64,000 nt of DNA from Nigerium massiliense (lineage in GTDB: Bacteria; Actinomycetota; Actinomycetes; Propionibacteriales; Propionibacteriaceae): contig NZ_CCYM01000002.1 in the NCBI RefSeq assembly GCF_000826085.1, forward strand, positions 930,001-994,000, read 5' to 3'. Positions 1 through 7,246 of the stretch are shown here, one piece after another (position 1 is the first letter of the stretch; each line of letters begins with the position of its first letter). Both the position numbers and the translations under genes were made by a program. Under the pieces are notes generated by a model, which searched no databases, was not told where the DNA came from, and saw only the letters and a list, made by a program, of their open reading frames with translations.

Positions 1-325
1 TCTACTGCTCCAAGGCCTACGCCAAGCTGTGCAGGAAGCTCGGTGTCACCCAATCCATGGGCGGCATCGGATCGTCCGCCGACAACGCGCTCGCGGAGTC
101 GTTCAACGCCACGATGAAGCGCGAGGTCCTTCAGGACGCCGCCTGCTGGACGGACGAGCTGACCTGCCGCCGGCAGGTCTTCAGGTGGCTCGTCCGCTAC
201 AACACCCGCCGCCGTCACACCTGGTGCGGCTACCTGTCCCCGTCCACCTACGAGGCCCGCCGGGCCGCTACGCTGCCGACCGCCGCGTAATCACACCCTG
301 TGTCCAAGTTCCGGGGGTAGGGCCC
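1..325 (+). mobile_element. 3' end of an IS3-family insertion sequence (left part outside window)
   Basis: The window opens inside an IS3-type transposase gene. After its stop codon at 290 about 35 bp remain before coding similarity to a tetracycline-resistance gene begins. This stretch ends in a run reading TTCCGGGGGTAGGGCC, which has the look of an IS3 right terminal inverted repeat. The left end is off the window, so the repeat pairing and the target-site duplication cannot be checked. The boundary at about 325 is estimated from where the neighbouring gene's homology resumes. Confidence 0.7.
3..290 (+). CDS. IS3-family transposase OrfB, C-terminal part (5' truncated by window edge)
   Basis: This is the catalytic integrase-core end of an IS3-family transposase, which cuts and joins DNA with a DDE triad. 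Visible are the conserved SMG..GSSADNALAESF block, whose glutamate is the last member of the triad, the following K-x-E pair, and the C-terminal YNTRRRH and GYLSPSTYE signatures typical of rve/IS3 OrfB. The frame is open from the first complete codon at position 3, so the true start lies upstream of the window. About 95 residues are present out of roughly 280 usual for OrfB. Confidence 0.88.
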   Translation, partial: YCSKAYAKLCRKLGVTQSMGGIGSSADNALAESFNATMKREVLQDAACWTDELTCRRQVFRWLVRYNTRRRHTWCGYLSPSTYEARRAATLPTAA

Positions 326-658
326 CACGCCGGAACGACGGTCTGCGAACCCATCAACGCCTTCACCGTCGAAACGACCCCTCAGACCGTTGACGCTGTG
401 CTCGCACTGCTGGGACGCCACGAAGCGACCGTCACCGACATAGCACCCGAGGACGATCGCGTCACGATCCGCGGAAGACTTGCCGCCCGCTTCACCCGCG
501 CGATCACCACCTCCCTGCCGGATGAGTCCCGAGGGGAACCCGTCATCACCATCGAGCAGTCCCACTTCCAGCCGATCACAGGGCGAACCCCCCAGCGGCC
601 GCGCTATGGCCCCGATCCCCTGAACACCAACCTGTGGCAGCGCACCAACCCACGCTGA
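326..658 (+). pseudogene. Tetracycline ribosomal-protection protein, C-terminal remnant (TetM/OtrA type)
   Basis: The reading frame encodes about 110 residues matching the extreme C-terminus of EF-G-like ribosomal protection proteins that release tetracycline from the ribosome. Seen are the AGTTVCEP entry to the domain IV/V region, a VTIRGRLAARF strand, and the terminal RPRYGPDPLN segment, which resembles OtrA-type proteins of actinomycetes. The GTPase domain and more than 500 upstream residues are missing because the IS3 end lies directly against the fragment. It should be non-functional. It points to a former resistance gene upstream of the MFS transporter, with only 30 bp between them. Confidence 0.75.
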
Positions 659-688
659 CCCCCTTCCGATCAACATCCAGGACGCACC

Positions 689-1951
689 ATGGCCCAACCG
701 CATGATCCCGGCGCGTCGCGCCTCACCCACGTCGCCCGGCTCTACTGGAGCTGGAACGCGACCCGGTCTGGCGTCTACCAAGGGTGGTGGCTTCTGACCA
801 GCTTCTCGATGGTCGCCGACGCCCACCTCGACGCCCAGCAACTACTCATCATCGCTGCCACCCAAGGCGTCGGGTCGATCTTGATGGAACTGCCCGCCGG
901 CGTGATCGCCGACGTGATGAGCCGCAAATGGTCGTTGGTCATCTTCCACGCCCTACGAGCGACAGCCATGATCACCGCAGGACTGTTCCCAGCCTTCTGG
1001 CCGCTGCTGCTCGCCAACACCCTCAACGGCATCTCCTGGACGTTCTCCTCCGGAGCCGACATCGCCTGGATCACCGATGAAATCAACGATGAGAAGGCCA
1101 TCACCCGCATCCTCACCGGCGGCATGCAGGCAGCCCTTCTCGGGTCAGCCGTGGGCATGGTGGCAGCAGGCCTGGTGGGCGCTATCGCCGGCCGACTAAC
1201 CACCATGGTCGGGGCGGGGGTCGTGATGGCCCTCCTCGGAGTCTTGGTAGCTGTGTTCTTCCCCGAACACGGCTTCCAAGGCACCCCGCACCGACCGTTC
1301 CAGCAAGCCGGACGCGTTCTGCTCGACGGGTGGCACACCACCCGCCACGATCCGGTGCTGATGACCCGCCACGATCCGGTGCTGATGCTGTTGCTGGGCA
1401 TCACGGTCCTCGCGAACGGCGCCTTCGACTCCATCGGCAGGATCTACCCCCTGCGCCTGGAGCAACTGGGCTTCCCCACCTCCACCACCGGAACCCTGTG
1501 GTGGACCGACCTCGGCATCTCCGGACTGCTGATCGGCACAGCCTGCACCCGGCTCATCACGCGACGCATCGGCACAGACCGGTCCGCCTCCACCACCCTG
1601 ATGCTCGCGCTTGCCGTAGGTTTCGTCAGCTGCCTGCTGCTCGCACTCGGGCAAGGGCTCCCTGCCGGCGTCGCCGGCACCCTGCTCTTCACCGGCGTAG
1701 CCGCCGTTCTCGTCGGCAACATCACAACACTGTGGGTCAACCGGCGGGCCAACTCCGCCAGCAGGGCGACCGTGCACTCCTTCTTCGGCCAAGCCGAATA
1801 CCTCGGTGAAATCGTCTGCGCGGCCGCCCTCGCCGCGTTCAGCCTCGGGGCAGACACGGCCTTCCTGATCTCGGGCGGCCTCTTCCTGCTCGCCGGCCTG
1901 ATGGCGATGCGAGGGGCTCGCCGCGATCAGGTCGGGCCGCCACTGACGTAG
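689..1951 (+). CDS. MFS transporter, drug-efflux type
   Basis: This is a 420-residue major facilitator protein with about 12 hydrophobic segments, likely a proton-coupled exporter in the plasma membrane. The loop after TM2 carries the MFS A-like motif (GVIADVMSRKW). A cytoplasmic central loop separates the two halves at about residues 200-230. That loop contains an exact 8-residue duplication (TRHDPVLM twice). The gene follows the tetracycline-protection remnant by 30 bp on the same strand, so drug export is a reasonable inference, but the substrate is unknown. The last codons are read antisense to an SDR remnant, so the C-terminus may be a junction product. Confidence 0.8.
   Translation: MAQPHDPGASRLTHVARLYWSWNATRSGVYQGWWLLTSFSMVADAHLDAQQLLIIAATQGVGSILMELPAGVIADVMSRKWSLVIFHALRATAMITAGLFPAFWPLLLANTLNGISWTFSSGADIAWITDEINDEKAITRILTGGMQAALLGSAVGMVAAGLVGAIAGRLTTMVGAGVVMALLGVLVAVFFPEHGFQGTPHRPFQQAGRVLLDGWHTTRHDPVLMTRHDPVLMLLLGITVLANGAFDSIGRIYPLRLEQLGFPTSTTGTLWWTDLGISGLLIGTACTRLITRRIGTDRSASTTLMLALAVGFVSCLLLALGQGLPAGVAGTLLFTGVAAVLVGNITTLWVNRRANSASRATVHSFFGQAEYLGEIVCAAALAAFSLGADTAFLISGGLFLLAGLMAMRGARRDQVGPPLT
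1340..1387 (+). repeat. Perfect 24-bp tandem duplication inside the MFS gene
   Basis: Two identical 24-bp copies lie at 1340-1363 and 1364-1387. They start at codon 218 of the transporter and keep the frame, adding eight residues to the central cytoplasmic loop. The copies show no divergence, which suggests a recent slippage event. Confidence 0.95.
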
Positions 1952-2004
1952 ATCGTCTGCCCGGTGATGAAGTTCAACTGGCCCCTAGTCAGGAGAGCAA
2001 GACC
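1927..2004 (-). pseudogene. Short-chain dehydrogenase/reductase, C-terminal remnant
   Basis: Read on the minus strand, 25 codons spell the typical end of an SDR enzyme: LNFITGQTIYVSGG, the family's F-x-T-G-Q-x-I-x-V-D/S-G-G signature, followed by a stop at 1929-1927. No Rossmann or YxxxK part is found upstream, so this is a stump. It overlaps the 3' end of the MFS gene in antisense, which places a recombination junction here. Confidence 0.65.
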
Positions 2005-2113
2005 TGCCCCGCGCAACACAACGAACCTGACCGAGTTATGTCAGCTCAATGTGCCTCGCGCGGACGCGGCATGGGGGCGCGGTGTCGGGCTGCGGTCCTC
2101 AAGGAGAGACTCT

Positions 2114-2139
2114 GATCATATTGTTTTACGATATGGATC
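2114..2139. promoter_or_regulatory. AT-rich palindrome upstream of the DUF2975/XRE pair
   Basis: The near-palindrome GATCATAT-TGTTTTACG-ATATGGATC includes the core arms ATATTGT and ACGATAT (6 of 7 complementary). It sits about 17 bp before the start at 2156 and is strikingly AT-rich for this genome. It is a plausible operator for the small XRE regulator encoded by the second gene, or it may overlap the -10 region. The role is inferred. Confidence 0.45.
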
Positions 2140-2155
2140 CGCCTAGCCTGCGGCC

Positions 2156-2656
2156 ATGACGAACGAACGGTCCAAACTTGCGCTCGGACTCGCTACTGCG
2201 CTCCGGGGACTGATCCTCGCGCTCGCGCTAGGCATCGCATGCACGATGCTCGTCCTCATCCCAGTCATGGCATCACAAGCGGCCGACGCCTACCCCGAGG
2301 TGGCGTATCTGCGGTGGCCCTTCGTGGCGCTCCTGGAAGTGGCTTCCGTCGCCGGTCTTGTGGTGCTGGGTTCGCTCTGGCGCCTCATCGCGCTTGGACG
2401 GGCCGGTGAGTTCCTCAGCGAGGCATCGGCACGCCCTCTGGGCCTTGCAACGGTGAGCTTCATCATCGCCGCAGCCACGTTCCTCGGGATCGACGCCTAC
2501 TTGGCCGTGGGCTTACAGGCGGCGCCCCCTCTCGTCTTCTACGGTCTTCTGGCCGGCGGGCTGGCGTGTCTCGCGGCAGCCCTTGTCCTACGCGCACTGC
2601 TGGGCCAGGTGCGTTCGGCGGAAGCGGTGAAGCGTGAACTGGAGGAGTTCGTGTGA
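2156..2656 (+). CDS. DUF2975-family integral membrane protein
   Basis: This is a 166-residue protein with four hydrophobic segments (about residues 12-36, 50-74, 95-118 and 123-147) and a charged C-terminal tail, the layout of DUF2975 proteins. Its function is unknown in the family. It overlaps the next gene by four bases (GTGA), so the two are translationally coupled. DUF2975 genes are typically followed by a small YozG-like Cro/CI regulator, exactly as here. The start at 2156 follows the palindrome and gives the expected length. Confidence 0.75.
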   Translation: MTNERSKLALGLATALRGLILALALGIACTMLVLIPVMASQAADAYPEVAYLRWPFVALLEVASVAGLVVLGSLWRLIALGRAGEFLSEASARPLGLATVSFIIAAATFLGIDAYLAVGLQAAPPLVFYGLLAGGLACLAAALVLRALLGQVRSAEAVKRELEEFV

Positions 2657-2871
2657 TCAAGGTGACACTGGACGAGGTCCTCGCCGAGCGCAACATGACT
2701 GTCACCGAGCTCGCTCAACGGGTGGGGATCACCCAAGCCAACATGTCCAACCTGAAGAACGGACACGCCAGGGGTGTGAGGTTCGCGACGCTCGACGCAA
2801 TCTGCCGCGTCCTTCAGTGCGAACCGGGTCAACTGATCCGATACCTGCCCGCCACGGACGATCCGGCCTGA
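2653..2871 (+). CDS. Small XRE/Cro-CI-type transcriptional regulator (YozG-like)
   Basis: A 72-residue helix-turn-helix protein. The recognition region TVTELAQRVGITQANMSNLK and the following helix (LDAICRVLQCEPGQLIRYLP) match the HTH_26/YozG type, which is almost only a DNA-binding domain. The GTG start overlaps the stop of the DUF2975 gene. Autoregulation through the palindrome at 2114-2139 is the simplest model for such pairs, but it is not shown by sequence alone. Confidence 0.82.
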   Translation: MIKVTLDEVLAERNMTVTELAQRVGITQANMSNLKNGHARGVRFATLDAICRVLQCEPGQLIRYLPATDDPA

Positions 2872-3123
2872 CGTCCACCCGGGAATTCGTCCCGCCGCTG
2901 GCACGCGCCTCTGGTCAGGAAAGTGAGACGTAGAGCGTGCCGCAAAATGAGACTTCGCAGTAGTTATGTCAGCCCGGCGTGCCCCGAGCGCTGAGAGCGG
3001 CAGTTGCGTGCGTGTGACCATGGACCTGTTCGGAAGTGACCATGCAGTCACGCGTGACCGACGGTGATCAAGTCAGCACAACCGGACAATCCTGTCGCCA
3101 AGCCACCGCCTACCTTCAGTCGC
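2872..3123. other. Non-coding stretch with IS-like debris
   Basis: No gene is visible here. On the minus strand the words TCTCATTTTG and TCTCACTTTCC recur about 20 bp apart around 2915-2955, similar to the short multiple end-repeats of some IS elements and to words at 11345-11440. A stretch starting AGTTATGTCAGC near 2962 resembles one near 2035. No transposase is present. Confidence 0.3.
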
Positions 3124-3680
3124 ATGACCAACGACAGGCGCGCAGACGTCATCTGGCACACCACCATGAGTCTCGACGGCTTCGTCGCGGACTCCGACGA
3201 AACAATGAAGTGGGTATTCGACCTCGACACAGGCGGGGGCGCCACCGCCAAGTCCCTCGTTCCTCGCCTCGGAGCACTGGTGGTGGGCCGCAGGACCATG
3301 GCCGTCGAGGATGAACAGCAACCCGGCTTCTACGGTGGCGCCTACTCCGGTCCCTTCTTCGTCCTGACCAGCAACCCCGGCAGGAAGCACCGGTGGTCAA
3401 AGGGGTGCAGGGCGTATACGTGCTGGGCGGGATACGTGAGGCCGTCGACACTGCCCTGACGGCAGCCGGGGGCAAGGACGTTGCCATCCTGGGTCCGATG
3501 ACCGCTTCGTCTGCCCTTGAGGCCGGGCTCGTCGACGAGCTCCTGATCCACGTTGCTCCCATCATGCTGGGCAGCGGGATCCCGCTCTTCCGCGGCACCC
3601 AGCACCGCCTCAGGCTGGTCGAAACGGTCCGTGAGGGCGAGACAGTCACCCTTCGCTTGCGACCTACGCCCAACGCATAG
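3124..3680 (+). pseudogene. RibD C-terminal/dihydrofolate-reductase-like protein, frameshifted
   Basis: The first part (from ATG 3124) reads as a standard N-terminus of this reductase family (TMSLDGFVADSDETMKWVF, then LGALVVGRRTM and GPFFVLTSNP). After about 3390 the frame is lost. The continuation is in another frame (GVYVLGGIREAV, AILGPMTASSALEAGLVDEL, HVAPIMLGSGIPLF) to the stop at 3680. Together they would give about 185 residues, the family length. A single-base indel near 3375-3400 explains this. The protein is probably inactive unless the break is a sequencing error. Confidence 0.78.
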
Positions 3681-3814
3681 GCCACGCCCAGAGCCTTTGA
3701 GTCATCGCGATGGCAACCTTTGAGTCTGCGCGAAGTTCTTTGAGTGACATACGTCGTGAAGTACAGCGTAGTACAATCTGTGTATGAGTGAGGTGCTCCG
3801 AGAGGAGCAAGAAC

Positions 3815-4060
3815 ATGGCGAAGACGATTGACTCCGGTCTGGCGGCACGCCTGCGTGCCGAGTCGGAACAGACGCGTGACCTCGACTACCCCAGTGGTGC
3901 GAAGGTTGCTCGTCCCAACCGGTCCAAGGTGTACTCGGTGCGGCTGAGTGCCGAGGAGCAGGCGCGCGTCGAGGCTGTGGCTGAAGCACGCCACCTGCCA
4001 GCCTCCACCCTCGTCCGGTCCTGGATTCTTGACCGCCTGGAGGACGAGAAGATCGCCTGA
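3815..4060 (+). CDS. Ribbon-helix-helix (CopG-like) protein, orphan antitoxin candidate
   Basis: An 81-residue protein with a charged N-terminus and a C-terminal RHH fold: the strand KVYSVRLS (about residues 41-48), then helix EEQARVEAVAEARH and the turn LPASTLVRSWILDRL. Such proteins bind operators as dimers and often neutralise a toxin, but no toxin gene lies next to it. The start at 3815 follows GAGGAGCAAG with good spacing. It lies inside a 16-codon ORF (3784-3831) in another frame, which may be a leader. A TACAAT -10-like hexamer lies at 3772. Function as an antitoxin is inference. Confidence 0.6.
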   Translation: MAKTIDSGLAARLRAESEQTRDLDYPSGAKVARPNRSKVYSVRLSAEEQARVEAVAEARHLPASTLVRSWILDRLEDEKIA

Positions 4061-4210
4061 CGCGCTTACCTGTCGATCGGGTGTTGCAGCGCACGAAAGC
4101 GCGACCGGGAGTGGCCGCGCCCAGTTGACTGAACCCGAGGCCGCAAGACCAGCCGAGACGTGGTCAGCGTGATGCCACCGGCGTCCGGGGCATGCCACCA
4201 GCGTGACGCA
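4061..4210. other. Short non-coding stretch with possible IS-end words
   Basis: No gene is seen. The words CAGCGTGATGCCACC (about 4166) and GCATGCCACCAGCGTGA (about 4190) recur, similar to end repeats of IS21-like elements of actinomycetes. The identification is weak. Confidence 0.25.
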
Positions 4211-4585
4211 TTAATCAAGCTGGAGCCGTGCTTGGTAGTCGTGGATCTTTTGTTCGACGACCTGTAGGGAGTCCTCGAGGATGCGGCGCTGGGCAAGAAT
4301 GCGGTCCCGGTGTTGCTGGAGGAGAGCCAGGCGCTCCGGGACACCGTCGGGGTCGGTGGCAACGAGTCGAGTGAAGTCCGCGATGGCTGCCAACGGCATC
4401 CCGGTCCGCTTCAGATGGAGCAGCACCTCGAGCAGGTGCACCTGGTTCGCGTCGTAACAGCGGCGCCCTGCCGCGTCCCGGGACGGCGACGGCACGACGT
4501 GCCGGCGTTCGTAGTAGCGCAACGTGTCGGCCTCGATCCCCAGCCGGGCAGCCACCTGCGAAATCGTGAAGTGTTCCTCATCCAT
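4211..4585 (-). CDS. MerR-family transcriptional regulator
   Basis: A 124-residue protein. The N-terminal winged helix is HFTISQVAARLGIEADTLRYYER, with wing YDANQVHLLEVLLHLKRTGMPL, followed by a long dimerisation coiled coil ending near residue 120. No metal-binding cysteine cluster is present, so a small-molecule MerR of the aldo/keto-reductase-associated type is likely. The ATG at 4585 was chosen because it gives the standard N-terminus and overlaps the end of the aldo/keto reductase gene by 8 bp, showing an operon. It probably regulates that operon. Confidence 0.82.
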   Translation of the reverse strand: MDEEHFTISQVAARLGIEADTLRYYERRHVVPSPSRDAAGRRCYDANQVHLLEVLLHLKRTGMPLAAIADFTRLVATDPDGVPERLALLQQHRDRILAQRRILEDSLQVVEQKIHDYQARLQLD

Positions 4586-5522
4586 GCCGTGCATCATCCA
4601 GCCGACGCGTCTGCTCTGCATCGAGTGGCGTGGTGACGGCCGCCCACGCGGAGCGGACGTGCTCAGGGCGGGACACGCCGACCACCGGGATGACCGGGGC
4701 TGCCCGGTTCACCATCCACGCCAGAACCGTCTGCCCAGCGTCGAGGTTGACCTGCGTGGCGACGTCGTGGAGGGCGTCCAGCGCGTCCGGAGCGTAACCA
4801 CTGGGCAGCGGACGCTCGGGGCGGGTGTAGCTGCCCGACAGCAGGGGCGAATAGCCCAGACAAGTCACGTGGTGAGCTTCGCACACCGCCCGGACTTCGT
4901 CCGTCAGCACGACGTGAGGGCCCAGGTCGGCGTCCGGCGCCGGCACGAGATAGGTGAATCGCTGCTGGAGCGCCTGGTAGCCCGGTCGCGGGCCCGCCTC
5001 GAGGGCCTGTCGGAGCCGGTCGGCGGTGAGGTTCGAGGCGGCGATCGTGCGCGCCTGCCCCTTGCGGACGCAGTCGGCCAGAGCGCCGAGCGTTTCGTCG
5101 AGCGGGACGCGGCGATCGTCGATGTGGGCGTACAGGATGTCGATGTGGTCGGTTTGCAGGCGCCGCAGGCTGCCCTCGACCTGTTCCGCGATGGCTCGGC
5201 CGGACAGGCCCAGCACGTCGTCCAGGCCTCCGTCGGGGACGGCCGGGCGGGCGCCCACCTTGGTGGCGATCACCATCTCATCGCGAACGGACGAGCCGCG
5301 GCGGTGCAGCCACCGCCCGATGGTGTCTTCGGATTCGTCCCCGACGCCTCCGGCCCAGAAGGCGTAGTTGTTGGCCGTGTCGAGGAACCGGGCTCCTGCG
5401 TCGTGGGCGGCGTCCAGACACGCCCAGGCATCTTGCTGCGCGACGGTAGTGCCGAAGTACATGGTGCCGACCGCCATCGGAGCAACGTCGAGCCGACCGA
5501 TGCTGAAATTGTTCTTGCTCAT
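4578..5522 (-). CDS. Aldo/keto reductase
   Basis: A 314-residue NADPH-dependent carbonyl reductase with the TIM-barrel AKR fold. The catalytic tetrad is visible: Asp and Tyr in LDTANNYAFW, Lys in VIATKVG and His in ILYAHIDD. The C-terminal VIPVVGVSRPEHVRSAW is the usual cofactor-binding segment. The ATG at 5522 matches the family N-terminus (IGRLDVAPMAVGTMYFG); a longer reading exists but lacks similarity. It is co-transcribed with the downstream merR-type gene and preceded by a hydrolase stump. The substrate is unknown. Confidence 0.85.
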   Translation of the reverse strand: MSKNNFSIGRLDVAPMAVGTMYFGTTVAQQDAWACLDAAHDAGARFLDTANNYAFWAGGVGDESEDTIGRWLHRRGSSVRDEMVIATKVGARPAVPDGGLDDVLGLSGRAIAEQVEGSLRRLQTDHIDILYAHIDDRRVPLDETLGALADCVRKGQARTIAASNLTADRLRQALEAGPRPGYQALQQRFTYLVPAPDADLGPHVVLTDEVRAVCEAHHVTCLGYSPLLSGSYTRPERPLPSGYAPDALDALHDVATQVNLDAGQTVLAWMVNRAAPVIPVVGVSRPEHVRSAWAAVTTPLDAEQTRRLDDARHG

Positions 5523-5623
5523 GGCAGCCAGTGCAGCCGTTGGACCCAGGTCCAAGTCAATGCCGGGCGCCGTGAAGAAGGAGCCAGCAACGCGGCCGGC
5601 CTCCCACCCGGGCCCGAAGCCAG

Positions 5624-5818
5624 TCAGTGAGATGCGGCCTGAACGATCGCGTCGGCGAGCGCCACCGTGCGGCTCCACATGGGCCAGTGGTCGGTGGGCA
5701 GGTCGATCACTTCGACATCGGTCAGGTCATTCACGGCGGTGAAAATAGGGTGCCCAGCCTTCGCCAGCTTAAGGACCTGCGCGCCTGGCACCGGGCAGCA
5801 GACCAGGGCGGTGGGCAC
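5624..5818 (-). pseudogene. Alpha/beta-hydrolase, C-terminal remnant
   Basis: The 60 or so C-terminal codons read like the end of small alpha/beta hydrolases that use LPTGHWPMWSRP: here VEVIDLPTDHWPMWSRTVALADAI, with the catalytic His in DHW. The nucleophile elbow and the first about 150 residues are absent upstream. It lies 100 bp upstream of the aldo/keto reductase on the same strand and may once have headed that operon. Confidence 0.55.
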
Positions 5819-5859
5819 GCGGTGGCGTCATTCGTTGCTCAGCTTGACGGGTTCGCCTA

Positions 5860-6350
5860 TCAACCTCGACGGTTCGGAGGACCACCGCGGTTGTCCGCGG
5901 CGGGAGGCGTACCGGCGCGGTTGTACCGGGTGGCCATGGTGTTGGGGTGATCAGGCCCCAGGACGCGCTCCTGATCAGCGACGAGCGGCCGTAAGACAAC
6001 TGCTGCTTGCAGAGACCCCCGGTGGCGATCAGCGCAGTGGCGTATCCCGTGCGGGTAGCCCAAGCCCCCCGTCACCGGGCCTTCCAATCCTGCGAATTCA
6101 AGCGCCGTGAGGTGTTCGGAGAAGACCGACGCAGCAGCCTTTGGCCGAGCCGCGCTCTGGTTTGCGCGACTTCCACCAAACTCGCCAAAACGTTGGGGTG
6201 TTCAACTCCAAAGGTAGCAATTTCATGTCTCAGCAACCGCTCGTCGTCACGCGGTTTACTTGATAGGGCCGACACCCCTCCCAATCCAGTCTTTCGGTCC
6301 CCGTCCATGTTTTGAGTTTCGGGATCCGCCCGATCGGCTAGTCGGTCCAA
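5860..6350 (-). pseudogene. Degenerate tetratricopeptide (TPR) protein remnants
   Basis: Two minus-strand frames carry recognisable TPR-repeat wording of the actinomycete NB-ARC/TPR type: LLRHEIATFGVEHPNVLASL at about 6150-6250 and LVADQERVLGPDHPNTMATR at about 5910-5975. They are in different frames and separated by stops. No intact ORF exists from 5819 to 6549. I read this as debris of a repeat protein. Its original role (signalling or defence) cannot be told. Confidence 0.5.
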
Positions 6351-6549
6351 AACGACGATGATTCGGTGCGGATCCGATTCGTTGGCCCTGGCGACTTGGA
6401 TGCCCGCTGCCTGCAGGCGCCGGAGAGCTCTTCGTTCACGTGCCCACGCTAGACCTGTGTCGGGTGGGCGGCCAGAGGGCCCGGGCCTCGCCCCCGGTGG
6501 CCCGACCGATCAGGGCGGCCGGCACTGACCCGCCGAAAGCTCCAGGTTT

Positions 6550-7131
6550 TCACGCCGACAGCTCCCGGGGGAGTTCCCCCGCCTGGCGTTCGACCGCGTA
6601 GGCGTACAGCTCGGCGGGGTCGGTCACCCCGGCGAAGTGTCCGCCGAACTCCAGGGTGAGCAGGCCGATGAGCTCGGCGAGGGCGGCGAGGACGCCCGCG
6701 GCGTCCGGTTGGTCGGCCGTCTCGATGCCGGCCGCCGCGAAGAAGGGCTCGGCCACGCGTCCGGCCAGCGGGATGGTCTCGGGCGGGGCCGCGTAGCCGG
6801 GGATCGGGGTGCCGTAGATCAGCTGGAACTCGTGTGGGCGTTCCGTGGCCCAGCCCCGCAACGCCACCGCGGCGTCGCGCCAGCGGTCGGCGCCCTCGCC
6901 GCGGACGGTCTCCAGCGCGTCCCCGAGGGACCCGTAGCTCTCGATGATCAGCGCCGTCAGCAGCGCCTCGCGGGTGGGGAAGTAGCGGTAGATCGCGGAC
7001 GACACCAGCCCGACGTCCCGGGCGATGGCCCGCATCGAGAGGGCCCCGCCGCCGACGGTCCGGATCTGCTCGCGCGCCGCCGCGCGGATCGCCGCCTCGA
7101 CCCGTTCGCGGTTCTCCTCGCGCACTCCCAT
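6550..7131 (-). CDS. TetR/AcrR-family transcriptional repressor (WHG-type C-terminus)
   Basis: A 193-residue regulator. The N-terminal HTH is LSMRAIARDVGLVSSAIYRYF with the helix that follows (TREALLTALI). The ligand-binding half includes WATERPHEFQLIYGTPIPGY, the signature of the TetR C33/WHG subgroup. The ATG at 7131 gives the standard short arm before the HTH. It is transcribed divergently from the membrane protein at 7247. Two perfect palindromes sit in the shared 115-bp region and are likely operators, so it probably represses its neighbour and itself. Confidence 0.85.
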   Translation of the reverse strand: MGVREENRERVEAAIRAAAREQIRTVGGGALSMRAIARDVGLVSSAIYRYFPTREALLTALIIESYGSLGDALETVRGEGADRWRDAAVALRGWATERPHEFQLIYGTPIPGYAAPPETIPLAGRVAEPFFAAAGIETADQPDAAGVLAALAELIGLLTLEFGGHFAGVTDPAELYAYAVERQAGELPRELSA

Positions 7132-7174
7132 GGGGGCAGTCTGCCACGACCATCCCGCAACTGTGAGCACCGCT

Positions 7175-7230
7175 CTTGCATTGCAAGGTGGTGTCGACTA
7201 GCGTCGCCATCAACAGAGAGCGTTGCTCTC
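7175..7230. promoter_or_regulatory. Two perfect palindromes in the TetR/membrane-protein divergent promoter
   Basis: CTTGCA-T-TGCAAG (7175-7187) and GAGAGC-GTT-GCTCTC (7216-7230) are both perfect with 6-bp arms. The first overlaps a possible -35 (TTGCAT) spaced 17 bp from TAGCGT (7199). The second ends 16 bp before the ATG at 7247. Either could be the TetR-family operator. The first is the better fit by position. Confidence 0.5.
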
Positions 7231-7246
7231 GAATTGGAGTGGAATC

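Noticed and set aside
1964..2146. Sixty-codon plus-strand open frame after the MFS gene
   Set aside because: It overlaps the antisense SDR remnant and the palindrome, lacks a ribosome site and has no similarity.
3375..3400. Programmed frameshift in the RibD-like gene
   Set aside because: No slippery heptamer with a following stem is seen, and the family is normally encoded in one frame.
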